Origin: Hymenobacter aquaticus
GTDB lineage: Bacteria; Bacteroidota; Bacteroidia; Cytophagales; Hymenobacteraceae
Length of the DNA: 64,000 bases
NCBI RefSeq assembly: GCF_004765605.1
Contig: NZ_SRLC01000001.1
Span: 1,488,001 to 1,552,000 of the forward strand
Direction of reading: 5' to 3'
Shown: in pieces, positions 1 through 8,153 of the stretch
Position numbering within the stretch: the stretch's first letter is position 1
Layout: every line of letters begins with the position of its first letter
The notes under the pieces: model-generated
Seen by the model: the letters and a program-made list of their open reading frames with translations, nothing else
What the model was told of the DNA's origin: nothing
The model's database searches: none
Made by a program: the position numbers and the translations under genes

Positions 1-2
1 AG

Positions 3-902
3 CCCAACCTGCCCATCACCGCCCGCGACGTGGACAATATGGCGCAGGAAGAAAGCATGCGGAGCTTGCATAAGTTTGCGGCCTGGCACAGCTTTTTGGC
101 GGCCCTGCGGCAGACGGCTGCCCGCCGGGCGGCGGAGGCACACCGCGCCGCCACCGCGTGGCGGGCCGCAGCCCTGGGCCAGGCCCTGCCCACCCCGCCC
201 CAAACAGGCCATTACGCGGCGGCCAAGCCAGGTTTTGCCCTTTACTACGCGCCCGTCGATACGGTGCGGGTGCCCTACCTGGTGTACGTGCCCGCCACCT
301 ACCGCCCGGACCGCCCCACGGCCCTAATCGTGTATCTGCACGGCGGCGTGAGCAGCACCACCCAGTTTCCTGCCACTCCGGAGGTGGCGCAGGAACCCAT
401 CTTTGCCGCTGCCGCCGAGCAGAACACCCTGGTACTGTACCCCTTCGGACGTCAGTCGTTTGGCTGGCTGGAGCAGCGGGCCGCCCTGGATAACGTGCGC
501 CGCATGCTAGCCCAGGTACAGCAGCGCTACCACATCGACCGGCGCCGCGTGTACCTGGGTGGCATGTCGAATGGGGGCACAGCCGCGTTTTGGTACGCGT
601 GCCAGTCGCCGGCGGGCTTCGCGGGCTTTTTTGCTATTGCCGCTAATCCGGTCAGTGCCCTGGGTCCGCTCAACTTCCGTCAGCTGCGCAAGGGGCCGCC
701 GCTGTATTCGCTGCACGCCGAAGACGACCCGGTGTTTGCTTACCAGCAGGTACGGGCCATTTACACCCAGCAGCACCCCTGGGCCCGGCAGTGGCATTTC
801 GCCTCGCGGCCCACGGGCGGCCACAGCTTTTTATACGGCCCTGATGGCCCTGCCGCCCTGCGGGCCCTGCTGGCCCAGCTGATGGGGCGCCCCGCCAACT
901 AA
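3..902 (+). CDS. Alpha/beta-hydrolase esterase (PHB depolymerase/feruloyl esterase-like), 5' partial
   Basis: Serine hydrolase of the alpha/beta fold, probably cleaving ester bonds. Counting from an in-frame GTG at 30, the oxyanion-side motif HGG is at residues 104-106, the nucleophile elbow GMSNGG puts Ser at 180, the acid is likely Asp232/233 in AEDDP and the base is His265 in GGHSF; order and spacing fit the family. The frame stays open to the left edge with protein-like sequence (PNLPITARD), so the true start is probably outside the window and the N-terminal part is missing. No signal peptide is visible in what remains. A strong hairpin terminator follows within 30 bases. Substrate is not evident; poly(3-hydroxybutyrate) depolymerase-like and feruloyl esterase-like proteins share this layout. 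Confidence 0.8.
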   Translation, partial: PNLPITARDVDNMAQEESMRSLHKFAAWHSFLAALRQTAARRAAEAHRAATAWRAAALGQALPTPPQTGHYAAAKPGFALYYAPVDTVRVPYLVYVPATYRPDRPTALIVYLHGGVSSTTQFPATPEVAQEPIFAAAAEQNTLVLYPFGRQSFGWLEQRAALDNVRRMLAQVQQRYHIDRRRVYLGGMSNGGTAAFWYACQSPAGFAGFFAIAANPVSALGPLNFRQLRKGPPLYSLHAEDDPVFAYQQVRAIYTQQHPWARQWHFASRPTGGHSFLYGPDGPAALRALLAQLMGRPAN

Positions 903-927
903 GGCAGTCTGATCCGGACCTTGGGCT

Positions 928-975
928 AAAGAAAGGGGAAAACTTCCGCCCGAGAAGTTTTCCCCTTTTCTTTAC
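928..975 (+). terminator. Intrinsic terminator after the esterase gene
   Basis: The arms AAAGGGGAAAACTT (932-945) and AAGTTTTCCCCTTT (955-968) pair perfectly over 14 bp around a 9-base loop. A-rich sequence lies 5' and T-rich sequence 3', so it may work in both directions. It separates the esterase from the DUF2459 gene. Confidence 0.8.
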
Positions 976-1034
976 GGCTTACCAATTCCCAGCATGCCCG
1001 GCGCGGTTGCTTGCGCGCGGAAAGCGGAAAGACA

Positions 1035-1703
1035 ATGCACGCGGCCCTGACCCTTCTGCTTCTGCTGCTCGGCGGCACCCTGGTGCCCGTCAACCGGCAG
1101 TTTCGGCCGACGCCCGACGGTATTGCCGTATTTGTGGTGTCCAATGGGGTGCATACCGACCTGGTTTTGCCCCTGCGCGAGGACCGCACCGGCACCGACT
1201 GGCTGAGCCAGCTGCAGCAGCCGGCCCTGGCCGCGCGCTTTGGCGGCTACCAGTACGTGGGCTTCGGCTGGGGCAGTGAGCGGTTTTACCTGGAGTCGTA
1301 CGGCGGCAAGCTGCCCGGCGCCACCACCATGCTGCGCGCCCTGGCGCCGGGCCGCACGCTGATGCACGTCGACTTTTACCGGCAGCCGCCGCGGCCCGGC
1401 CGGCACGTGGCCGCCCTGCGCATTTCGCCAGCCCAGTATCAGCGCCTGGCCGCCCAGGTCGCCCTGTACTTCGCCCCCGACAGCAGCGGCCCCACCGTGC
1501 TGCGCAATGCGGCCGGCTACACTCCCGACGACTTTTTCTTCCGGGGCCGGGGCCGCTACCACGCCCTGCGCACCTGCAACGACTGGACCAACGGCACCCT
1601 GCGCCGGGCTGGCCTGCGGGCAGCCCTGAAGGCGCCGCTGGCCGGCTCGGTGCTGTACCAGGTGCGCAGGGCCACCCGCGAGCCGGCGGAAGCTCAGCCG
1701 TAG
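1035..1703 (+). CDS. DUF2459 (TIGR02117-type) protein, probably secreted or membrane-anchored
   Basis: Protein of 222 residues. A short hydrophobic N-terminus (ALTLLLLLLGG) looks like a signal peptide or anchor. Family signatures seen are VSNGVHTDLVLP (residues 35-46), YVGFGWGSERFYLES (74-88) and a conserved TCNDW near 180. These match the DUF2459/TIGR02117 family, whose biochemical function is not established. The conserved His and Cys residues suggest a papain-like (NlpC-type) fold, which is inference. I chose ATG 1035 because it begins the hydrophobic segment and follows a purine-rich GGAAAGA; a TTG at 1011 would add eight residues. It is a single gene between a terminator and a STAS-like gene. 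Confidence 0.75.
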   Translation: MHAALTLLLLLLGGTLVPVNRQFRPTPDGIAVFVVSNGVHTDLVLPLREDRTGTDWLSQLQQPALAARFGGYQYVGFGWGSERFYLESYGGKLPGATTMLRALAPGRTLMHVDFYRQPPRPGRHVAALRISPAQYQRLAAQVALYFAPDSSGPTVLRNAAGYTPDDFFFRGRGRYHALRTCNDWTNGTLRRAGLRAALKAPLAGSVLYQVRRATREPAEAQP

Positions 1704-1835
1704 CCTGCTTTTCTTCCCATCAGCCCATATTTCCTTGCTAAATGCCAAGTCGGGAGCGGAAAGGGGCGCGTATGAAGGAAGCGGCAACCGTTGCGGCTGC
1801 TGGTCCCTTCTTACGCGCCCCTCGTTATTGCCGCT

Positions 1836-2189
1836 ATGCTTGATGTTCACCGGGAAGAGTTGCCCCACAGCTATTTACTGGTATTGGCTCCCGCAAGCAC
1901 TGAAGTCGATGAAATCAAGCTGACGCGGGCCCTGCACCGGGCCGCCCGCAGTGCCAAGCAAGCCATCTGGGTCGACTGCAGCCTGCTCGACCACCTTACC
2001 CCGGAAGCCATTGACCTGCTGCTGGCCTACGCCTACCTGCTGCACGGCCAGGACCGCCGCCTCGTGCTCTGCCACGTGCCCGACGTAGTGCGCCACCATT
2101 TCCTGGACCTCGACGCCGAGTCGCAGCCCCTGGTGGTACCCTCGCTGCTGGACGCCGATACCCTTCCCCCTACCCCGGGCTTTCAGTAG
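1836..2189 (+). CDS. STAS-domain-like protein (anti-sigma factor antagonist fold)
   Basis: Small cytoplasmic protein of 117 residues. The pattern of an N-terminal strand (SYLLVLAPA), a helix rich in Ala/Arg, then IWVDCSLLDHLTPEAIDLLLAYAYLLHGQDRRLVLCHVP follows the STAS fold: a core strand ending in Asp, a loop, a helix, and the LVL-x-x-VP strand. In anti-anti-sigma factors the loop after the strand holds a phosphorylatable Ser/Thr; here CSLLDHLT offers Ser and Thr, but the position is unclear. No kinase or sigma gene lies nearby. ATG 1836 is preferred to an upstream TTG at 1791. The family call is by pattern only. Confidence 0.55.
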   Translation: MLDVHREELPHSYLLVLAPASTEVDEIKLTRALHRAARSAKQAIWVDCSLLDHLTPEAIDLLLAYAYLLHGQDRRLVLCHVPDVVRHHFLDLDAESQPLVVPSLLDADTLPPTPGFQ

Positions 2190-2212
2190 CAACTCCCGGC
2201 CGCGCGGGCCGG

Positions 2213-2593
2213 TTAGCGCAGGGCGTAGGTCCGGGGTACTTTGCGGTACATTCCCAGGCCGTTGGCCACCATGGAGGCAGCCCGCTCGCGCCGCACGTTC
2301 ACAATGGAGGCGCTGAGCATGCGGGCCGTGCGGCGGCAGGCCGTTGTGCCGCGGCTGGGGTCCAGGCAGAGGCCATCGAGCCGCTCCTCGTAAATTTTCT
2401 CGTGCTCGGGTGTGTAGAAGCGCACTACGCTGTAGTCGCGGTGGGCGGGGTCGGTTTCAATAGTCCAGTAGCCCAGGCCGGGCTGATCAGCATCTTCGGT
2501 GTAAACCCGGGTTTGGGCCGTGGCCCGCAGGCTCACGCCGGCCACCAGCAAAATAGTTAGCAGGCCCAGACGAAAAAACAGAAGGTATTTCAT
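2213..2593 (-). CDS. Small secreted protein, paralogue of the next gene
   Basis: Protein of 126 residues with a signal peptide (MKYLLFF...AGVSLRATAQ). The mature part carries YWTIETD, RDYSVVRFY, YEERLDGLCLD and CRRTARML, all of which recur in the 125-residue protein encoded just upstream (2859-3236), so the two are tandem duplicates. The paired conserved Cys in LCLD and CRRT may form a disulfide. I do not recognise the family. The stop is 24 bases from the end of the convergent STAS-like gene. Confidence 0.75.
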   Translation of the reverse strand: MKYLLFFRLGLLTILLVAGVSLRATAQTRVYTEDADQPGLGYWTIETDPAHRDYSVVRFYTPEHEKIYEERLDGLCLDPSRGTTACRRTARMLSASIVNVRRERAASMVANGLGMYRKVPRTYALR

Positions 2594-2858
2594 GATAGAC
2601 AAGAAAAAAGGACGAAGGGGCACAGCCCCGCAATAGGTGTGAGAAACAGGGCGAAACAGAAAACGGGGCGGGCATCATAAGCCCTGGCCGGTACTCAGCC
2701 CGGCGCGGCGCAACACAATAAGGGCTATCAGGAGGGGCTTTGGGAAACTACCGGGCGGGGTTGAGCAGGGAGCAATGCAGTACCAAGCCGCCGGCCGGGG
2801 GCCGACAGAGGGCGCGGGCACTCGGGTACTACCGCAGTACTACCCAAGGAGCGGCGCT

Positions 2859-3236
2859 TCAGCGCACGGCGTACACGCGCTGCACGCGGCGGTTCTGGCC
2901 AAACTGCTGGGCCAGCATCGTGGGGTTCTGCTGGGGGGCGGCGGGGTTGAGCAGCACTTGCTGCAGGGCCACGTTGAGCTGGTTGGCCGTGCGCCGGCAC
3001 AGGCCCGAGCCACTGCTCAAATCAAGGCACAGGTTGTCGATGCGCTCCTCATAGACGAGCTGATCCTGGTCGTTGAAGAAGCGGATGATGCTGTAGTCGC
3101 GGGTGAGTAGGTTGGTTTCCACGTTCCAGTACCCCTGCACCGGGGCGGAACGGGTTGGGCGGGGGCCGGCCGCGGCCAGGGAGGCCGACAGCAGCAGGAC
3201 AACGAGTAAGGGACGAAAAAGCAGGTTCGTTTTCAT
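2859..3236 (-). CDS. Small secreted protein, paralogue of the preceding gene
   Basis: Protein of 125 residues with a signal peptide (MKTNLLFRPLLVVLLLSASLAAA). It shares with its neighbour the pattern YWNVETN-x4-RDYSIIRFF-x9-YEERIDNLCLDLS-x5-CRRTANQL, then diverges in a Gln/Asn-rich C-terminal half that ends in YAVR where the neighbour ends in YALR. The ATG at 3236 is chosen because it begins the signal peptide; the longer open frame has no such feature. Function unknown. Same strand as the paralogue with a 265-base gap, so the pair may or may not be co-transcribed. Confidence 0.75.
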   Translation of the reverse strand: MKTNLLFRPLLVVLLLSASLAAAGPRPTRSAPVQGYWNVETNLLTRDYSIIRFFNDQDQLVYEERIDNLCLDLSSGSGLCRRTANQLNVALQQVLLNPAAPQQNPTMLAQQFGQNRRVQRVYAVR

Positions 3237-3397
3237 GGCGCAATAGGTAGGGTGAGGAAAGAAAAAGACAAGCCACGGCCAGCCAGCCCCAAACGGGCTA
3301 TTTCGCCGGCCACGGCCGGCTATCCAGGAAGTATGGGAGGGTGAGGACAAGATACAGCGGCCCGCCGCCGAAGTATTGGACGAATACGACGGGCCGG

Positions 3398-4219
3398 CTA
3401 CCGGGCCCAGAAAAACTGCGCGTACTCGTCGTAGTGGTGGAAATAGGCGGCCGGCGACTCGCCCGTAAACCGGTGAAACTCCCGGATGAAGTGGGCCTGG
3501 TCGTAGTAGCCGCAGCGGTAGGCCACGTCTACCCAGTGGGCGGCCGGCTCCTCCTTCAGGATGTTGAACACGTGGCTGAAGCGGGCCAGCTGGGCGTAGA
3601 ACTTGGGCGAGGTACCCACTTTGGCCAGAAACTGCCGCTCCAGCTGCCGGTTGCTCAGGTTGGCCTCCGTGGCCAGGGCATCAATGCTGACCTGCCCGTG
3701 GCTTTCAATAATCTGCGTGGCCACGAAGTCGACGGCGTTGAAGGCGGGCTGCACCTGGCGCAGGCGCCCCAGCAGCAGCTCTTCGGCCGCCTGCTGGCGC
3801 TGCAGGCTGGTTTCGGCCTCGCACACGCGCTGGGTCAGCTCGTGGCTGAAGCCGTGGGCGGCGCAGTCCAGCTCCAGGGTATCGTTGGTGATTTCGGCCA
3901 TGGGCACGCCAAACAGGTTGTAGAATCCGGTGGGCCGGAAGCGCACCCCGAACACCCCGATCTGGCCGGTATGGCGCGTGTAGAGCCGGGGCGTGGTCAC
4001 GCGGCCCAGCACCAGCCCCGCCCGAATGTCGCGCACCTCCCGGCCGTCGAAGGTGATGGTCTGGTACGGGTCGCCGAAGACCACGATCAGCGACTGAATG
4101 GTGGAGGGCAGCACCGCGTTGACCAGGGGTTGCGCCGGCGTCGCCGTGCCTTCCCACACCCAGTAGTACTCCACAAAGTCGGTTAGCTGGGGGCAAACGG
4201 CTAGTTTTTGGATGCTCAT
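3398..4219 (-). CDS. AraC-family transcriptional regulator
   Basis: Protein of 273 residues. The N-terminal ~150 residues form a sensor-like region of the type often seen before AraC domains in Bacteroidota (VEYYWVWEG, STIQSLIVVFGDPY, GVRFRPTGFYNLFG, the last being typical). The C-terminal ~100 residues hold two helix-turn-helix motifs: VSIDALATEANLSNRQLERQF, and then VDVAYRCGYYDQAHFIREF followed by G-x-SPAAY, the AraC signature. ATG 4219 is chosen over an upstream GTG-type start because MSIQKL begins the conserved part. It is divergent from hisS across 191 bases; it need not regulate hisS. The effector is unknown. Confidence 0.85.
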   Translation of the reverse strand: MSIQKLAVCPQLTDFVEYYWVWEGTATPAQPLVNAVLPSTIQSLIVVFGDPYQTITFDGREVRDIRAGLVLGRVTTPRLYTRHTGQIGVFGVRFRPTGFYNLFGVPMAEITNDTLELDCAAHGFSHELTQRVCEAETSLQRQQAAEELLLGRLRQVQPAFNAVDFVATQIIESHGQVSIDALATEANLSNRQLERQFLAKVGTSPKFYAQLARFSHVFNILKEEPAAHWVDVAYRCGYYDQAHFIREFHRFTGESPAAYFHHYDEYAQFFWAR

Positions 4220-4367
4220 GCGCTGGTGCTGAAATGGCCGGCCCACCCACACCTGCGCGCCACCCTCCTACCTATCGTTAAAGATACCACCCGCCGGCAG
4301 CGGGTCATTGGACAAATGCGACACGGGGCATCACATAAAAGGGGGAGGCCGCCCGGCCGGGTTTGCG

Positions 4368-4375
4368 TAGCTTTG
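4368..4375 (+). promoter_or_regulatory. Candidate -7 element of the hisS promoter
   Basis: TAGCTTTG matches the Bacteroidota -7 consensus TAnnTTTG exactly and lies 35 bases before the hisS ATG. No good TTTG/TTG is seen about 20 bases upstream, so only half of the promoter is convincing. Confidence 0.4.
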
Positions 4376-4410
4376 CGCCCAGATTCCCGACTACCCGCAC
4401 CCCCTTTCCG

Positions 4411-5829
4411 ATGAGCATCCAAAAGCCCAGCATCCCGCAAGGCACCCGCGACTTTGGCCCCGCCGTGGTGGCGCGCCGCAACTATATCTTCGGCATCATC
4501 CGCCGCACCTTCGAGAAGTTCGGCTACGCCCCGCTCGAAACCCCAACCCTGGAAAACCTCTCGGTGCTGACCGGCAAATACGGCGACGAGGGCGACCAGC
4601 TCTTGTTTAAGGTACTCAATTCGGGCAACTTCCTCAAAAAGCAGAAGGGCGACAAAATCACCGAGCAGGTAACGGCCGCCGACCTTGAAGCCGGGGCCAA
4701 GACCGTGCTGCCCAAGATTGCCGAAAAGGGCCTGCGCTACGACCTGACCGTGCCCTTCGCCCGCTACGTGGTGATGAACCGCGGCACGCTGACCTTCCCC
4801 TTCAAGCGCTACCAGATCCAGCCCGTGTGGCGCGCCGACCGCCCCCAGCGCGGCCGTTACCGCGAGTTTTACCAGTGCGACGCCGACGTGGTCGGCACCG
4901 ATTCGCTGCTCTGCGAGGCCGAAATCGTACTGATGATGAGCGAGGTGCTGAACGCCCTGGGGTTGACGGATTTTACTATCAAGATCAACCACCGCGGGGT
5001 GCTGCGCAACATTTACCAGGCGCTGAACACGGAGGCGCGGGAAACGGACCTGTTCGTGGCCATCGACAAGCTGGACAAAATCGGGCGGGACGGCGTGACC
5101 AAGGAGCTGCTGGAGCGGGGCTTTTCGGAGCAGGCCGCCGGGCAGCTGTTTGAGCTGCTGGCCGTGGAAGGCTCGTTTACCGACAAGCTGGAAAAGCTGC
5201 GCGCGGCATTCGGCGCGGCCGGCGTACCCACCGAGGCGGCCGACGCCTACAAGGGCTTGCAGGAGCTGGGCCAGGTGGTAGATTTCCTCACGGCTTTCGG
5301 CTTCGAGCAGTTCGACCACCTCGAATTTGACCCGACCCTGGCGCGGGGCCTCTCCTATTATACGGGCTGCATCTTCGAAATCAAGATCAACAACGTGAAC
5401 ATGGGCAGCGTGAGCGGCGGCGGCCGCTACGACAACCTGACCGGCGCGTTTGGCCTGCCGGGCGTGTCGGGCGTGGGCTTCAGCTTCGGCGTCGACCGGC
5501 TCTACGACTGCCTCGACGAGCTGAACCTGTTCCCGGAAAGCGCCGCGACGACCACCCGCTGCCTGGTTACCAACTTCGACCAGGAAACCATGCCCCTGCT
5601 GCTGCCGGTGCTCCGGGAGCTGCGGGCCGCGGGCGTGCCGAGCGAAATGTACCCGGAAAGCGGCAAGCTGGGCCGGCAGTTCAAGTACGCCGACGCCAAA
5701 GGCATTCCCTACGTGCTGATTCAGGGTCCCGATGAGCGCGCCGCCGGCCAGTTTAAGCTCAAAGACATGAAGACCGGCGAGGAAAAAACCCTGTCCCTGG
5801 AGCAGGTGCTGGCCACGCTCACCGCCTAG
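4411..5829 (+). CDS. hisS: Histidyl-tRNA synthetase
   Basis: Cytoplasmic class II aminoacyl-tRNA synthetase that charges tRNA-His; 472 residues. Motif 1 lies in the QGTRDFGP...RRTFEKFGYAPLETPTLE region. Motif 2 is seen as FKRYQIQPVWRADRPQRGRYREFYQCDAD. The HisA-type signatures ARGLSYYTGCIFE and GSVSGGGRYDNL, and motif 3 GVGFSFGVDRL, are present. The C-terminal anticodon-binding domain begins near CLVTNFDQE. ATG 4411 (MSIQKPSIPQGTRDF) fits the usual start; the open frame upstream is not protein-like. It is a single gene, followed by a 42-bp minisatellite that may lie in its 3' untranslated region, ahead of a hairpin at 6085. Confidence 0.96.
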   Translation: MSIQKPSIPQGTRDFGPAVVARRNYIFGIIRRTFEKFGYAPLETPTLENLSVLTGKYGDEGDQLLFKVLNSGNFLKKQKGDKITEQVTAADLEAGAKTVLPKIAEKGLRYDLTVPFARYVVMNRGTLTFPFKRYQIQPVWRADRPQRGRYREFYQCDADVVGTDSLLCEAEIVLMMSEVLNALGLTDFTIKINHRGVLRNIYQALNTEARETDLFVAIDKLDKIGRDGVTKELLERGFSEQAAGQLFELLAVEGSFTDKLEKLRAAFGAAGVPTEAADAYKGLQELGQVVDFLTAFGFEQFDHLEFDPTLARGLSYYTGCIFEIKINNVNMGSVSGGGRYDNLTGAFGLPGVSGVGFSFGVDRLYDCLDELNLFPESAATTTRCLVTNFDQETMPLLLPVLRELRAAGVPSEMYPESGKLGRQFKYADAKGIPYVLIQGPDERAAGQFKLKDMKTGEEKTLSLEQVLATLTA

Positions 5830-5843
5830 CCCGGCCACCCCGC

Positions 5844-6095
5844 GAAACGTTTCCCGGGCCGGTCGAAGTTTTCCGGGGTGCTCAGGAAACGTTTCGCAGA
5901 CCGGTCGAAGTTTTCCGAAGTACCTGGGAAACGTTTCGCAGACTGGTCGAAGTTTTCCAGATGGCCTGGGAAACGTTTCCCGGAACGGGCGGAGTTTTCC
6001 GGGTGGCCTGGGAAGGATTTCCCGGATAGGCCGAAGTTTTCCGGAGGGCCTGGGAAAGATTTCCCGGATAGGTCGAAGTTTTTGGGAGGGTCTAC
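5844..6095. repeat. Minisatellite, six copies of a 42-bp unit
   Basis: Copies start at 5844, 5886, 5928, 5970, 6012 and 6054 with no length change. Each contains a gaaacgtttc-like palindrome and a cgaagttttcc block. The two 21-base halves of the unit agree at about 10 of 21 positions, as if the unit arose as a dimer. Because 42 is a multiple of three, both strands are open in some frames and give 14-residue repeats, but there is no start context or codon pattern of a gene. It occupies most of the first half of the 557-base gap between hisS and hutH. Confidence 0.85.
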
Positions 6096-6116
6096 CACAC
6101 GCGTGGTAGGCCCTCC
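6085..6116 (+). terminator. Hairpin following the 42-bp minisatellite
   Basis: GGAGGGTCTACCAC (6085-6098) pairs with GTGGTAGGCCCTCC (6103-6116) over 13 of 14 positions around ACGC. It is followed by TTGCTTTTCCC, only weakly T-rich. It could end the hisS transcript, which would then include the minisatellite. Confidence 0.45.
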
Positions 6117-6140
6117 TTGCTTTTCCCGATAGTTTTTGCC

Positions 6141-6293
6141 GCAGTCGCTCGGCTGTGCCGAGTGACGACTACGCTTGAGCAGCTCCGCTGCGAATTAAAC
6201 CGCGCCGCCAGCCCGACCCGCTACCAGATGGCGCGGGACGCTCGCGGCAAAGCCGCTCCACGTAGTCGTCACTCGGCACAGCCGAGCGACTGC
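6141..6293. repeat. Nested inverted-repeat element, family 1, copy 1
   Basis: A 33-base arm (6141-6173) is repeated in perfect inverted orientation at 6261-6293 around an 87-base spacer. Each arm is itself close to a palindrome (GTCGCTCGGC / GCCGAGTGAC). A second copy is at 36951-37098. The layout is that of REPINs, paired inverted REP hairpins that depend on a transposase elsewhere in the genome; that link is inference. It lies 94 bases upstream of hutH. Confidence 0.8.
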
Positions 6294-6386
6294 AGCCTGG
6301 ATCTACGGGGCCGACAATTGCGGCGGCGGTTCCAAAAGATTTCAGGAACTTGCCGGTCACCCTTTTCCCATTTTCCACCCACCCGC

Positions 6387-7886
6387 ATGTCCGCCGACGT
6401 TTTTTACCTCGACCCGACCACCCACCTCGACTTACCGACCCTGCGCCAGCTCCTGGCCTCGGGCCAGACCGTGAAGCTCGGCCCCGCCGCCACCCAGCGC
6501 ATCGAGGCCTGCTACCAGTACCTGCACAACCGCCTGGCCCAGTCCGACGCGCCGGTGTACGGCATCAACACCGGCTTCGGGGCTTTGTGCAACACCGGCA
6601 TTGCCCCCGAGGAGCGGCAGCAGTTGCAGGTAAACCTGATGATGTCGCACGCCTGCGGCACGGGCGAGGAAGTACCGGCCGAGCTGGTCCGCCTGATGCT
6701 GCTGCTCAAGGCCCAGAGCCTGAGCTACGGCCACAGCGGCGTGCAGCTGGCCACCGTGCAGCGCCTGCTCGACTTCTACAACCGCGGGATTCTACCGGTG
6801 GTGTATCAGCAGGGCTCGTTGGGCGCCAGCGGAGATTTGGCCCCGCTGGCCCACCTCTGCCTGCCGCTCGTGGGCCTGGGCGAAGTCAATTACGAAGGCT
6901 ACCGCCTGCAAGCCGCCGATGCCCACCACCTCTTTAGCTGGGAGCCGATCCGGCTGGAAGCCAAGGAAGGTCTGGCGTTGCTCAATGGCACCCAGTTTAT
7001 GCTGGCCTACGGCGTGCACAGCCTGCTGCGGGCCGAGCGCCTCAGCCAGGCCGCCGACGTCATCGGGGCCCTGTCGCTGGAAGCCTTCGACGGCCGCCCC
7101 GAGCCGTTCGACCACCGCCTGCACGTCATCCGGCCCCACGCTGGGCAACTGAAGGTGGCCGGGCGAATCCGGGAGCTGCTGGCCGGCAGCGAGTTGCAGC
7201 AGCAGCCCAAAACGGCCGTGCAGGACCCCTACTCCTTCCGCTGCCAGCCCCAGGTGCACGGGGCCTCCCGCGACGCGCTGACCTACGTGGCCCAGGTGTT
7301 CGAAACCGAGTGCAACGCCGTAACCGACAACCCCAACATCTTCCCCGAGGATGATTTGATCTTATCGGGTGGCAACTTTCACGGGCAGCCCCTGGCCCTG
7401 TCCCTCGACTTCATGGCCATTGCCGTGGCCGAGCTGGGCAGCATTTCGGAGCGCCGCACCTACCAGCTCATCGGCGGGCAGCGCGGGCTGCCGCCCTTCC
7501 TGGTGGCCGAGCCGGGCTTGAACTCGGGCTTTATGATTCCGCAGTACACCGCCGCCGGCATCGTGAGCCAGAACAAGCAGCTCTGCACCCCGGCCTCGGT
7601 CGACAGCATCGTGAGCAGCAACGGGCAGGAAGACCACGTGAGCATGGGCGCCAACGCCGCCACCAAAGTCCGCCGCGTGGTCGACAACGTGGAGCAGATT
7701 CTGGGCATCGAGCTGATGAACGCCTGCCAGGCCCTGGCCTTCCGCCGCCCGGCCCGCACCTCGCCCGTGCTGGAGCGGGTCGTGGAAGCCTTCCGCGAAA
7801 AAGTGAAGTTCGTGAGCCGGGACCGGGTGCTCTACCCCGACCTGCACGCCGCCGCCGCCTTCGTGCAAAGCTACGACTGGCCGTAG
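6387..7886 (+). CDS. hutH: Histidine ammonia-lyase
   Basis: Cytoplasmic enzyme that deaminates L-histidine to trans-urocanate, first step of histidine breakdown; 499 residues, the usual size. The MIO prosthetic group forms from Ala147-Ser148-Gly149 in GSLGASGDLAPLAHL. Other family blocks are VYGINTGFG, the catalytic Tyr region, QDPYSFRCQPQVHGASRD, TDNPNIFPE, SGGNFHGQP and QEDHVSMGANAA. ATG 6387 is chosen; the longer open frame from 6117 runs through the inverted-repeat element. No other hut gene is nearby, so it is an orphan. Phenylalanine/tyrosine ammonia-lyases are related, but the His-lyase blocks and length favour HutH. Confidence 0.92.
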   Translation: MSADVFYLDPTTHLDLPTLRQLLASGQTVKLGPAATQRIEACYQYLHNRLAQSDAPVYGINTGFGALCNTGIAPEERQQLQVNLMMSHACGTGEEVPAELVRLMLLLKAQSLSYGHSGVQLATVQRLLDFYNRGILPVVYQQGSLGASGDLAPLAHLCLPLVGLGEVNYEGYRLQAADAHHLFSWEPIRLEAKEGLALLNGTQFMLAYGVHSLLRAERLSQAADVIGALSLEAFDGRPEPFDHRLHVIRPHAGQLKVAGRIRELLAGSELQQQPKTAVQDPYSFRCQPQVHGASRDALTYVAQVFETECNAVTDNPNIFPEDDLILSGGNFHGQPLALSLDFMAIAVAELGSISERRTYQLIGGQRGLPPFLVAEPGLNSGFMIPQYTAAGIVSQNKQLCTPASVDSIVSSNGQEDHVSMGANAATKVRRVVDNVEQILGIELMNACQALAFRRPARTSPVLERVVEAFREKVKFVSRDRVLYPDLHAAAAFVQSYDWP

Positions 7887-7914
7887 AGTTGGTTAAAACG
7901 TCCTATTTTAATAG

Positions 7915-7950
7915 AACGTCATTCCGAGCAGCGCGAGGAATCTCGCGGGC
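7915..7950. repeat. Solitary short palindromic repeat
   Basis: The sequence around CGAGCAGCGCGAGGAATCTCGCG resembles one arm of the dispersed palindromic repeats in this window, without a partner arm. It lies just 5' of the family 3 element. Confidence 0.4.
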
Positions 7951-7968
7951 TGCCATTGCCACACTATT

Positions 7969-8072
7969 CTGTCATCCTGAGCACAGCGAAGGACCTTCCG
8001 GGATACGAACGACCAGTGCAACAACGACTTGCTCAGGCGTGATAAGGTCCTTCGCTGTGCTCAGGATGACAG
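7969..8072. repeat. Nested inverted-repeat element, family 3, copy 1
   Basis: The 29-base arm beginning CTGTCATCCTGAGCACAGCG (7969-7997) is repeated in perfect inverted orientation at 8044-8072 around a 46-base spacer. A second copy, 30 kb away, is at 38281-38384. It fills most of the gap between hutH and the next gene. Confidence 0.85.
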
Positions 8073-8153
8073 ATGAAGGACGAAAACGTGCTATTCCTGG
8101 CCGATACCCTATTTTTAGCGCTCTACCAAACGCAAATGCGGAAGTCGTACGTT

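Noticed and set aside
4411-4425. Shared MSIQK start of the AraC regulator and HisS
   Set aside because: The genes are divergent and otherwise unrelated; five residues is chance level for this comparison.
5826-6132. Open frames on both strands encoding 14-residue repeats
   Set aside because: They follow from a 42-bp repeat unit divisible by three; no start context, and the frames are as good on either strand.
6117-6386. N-terminal extension of hutH
   Set aside because: It passes through the family 1 inverted repeat and is not protein-like; the HutH start matches ATG 6387.
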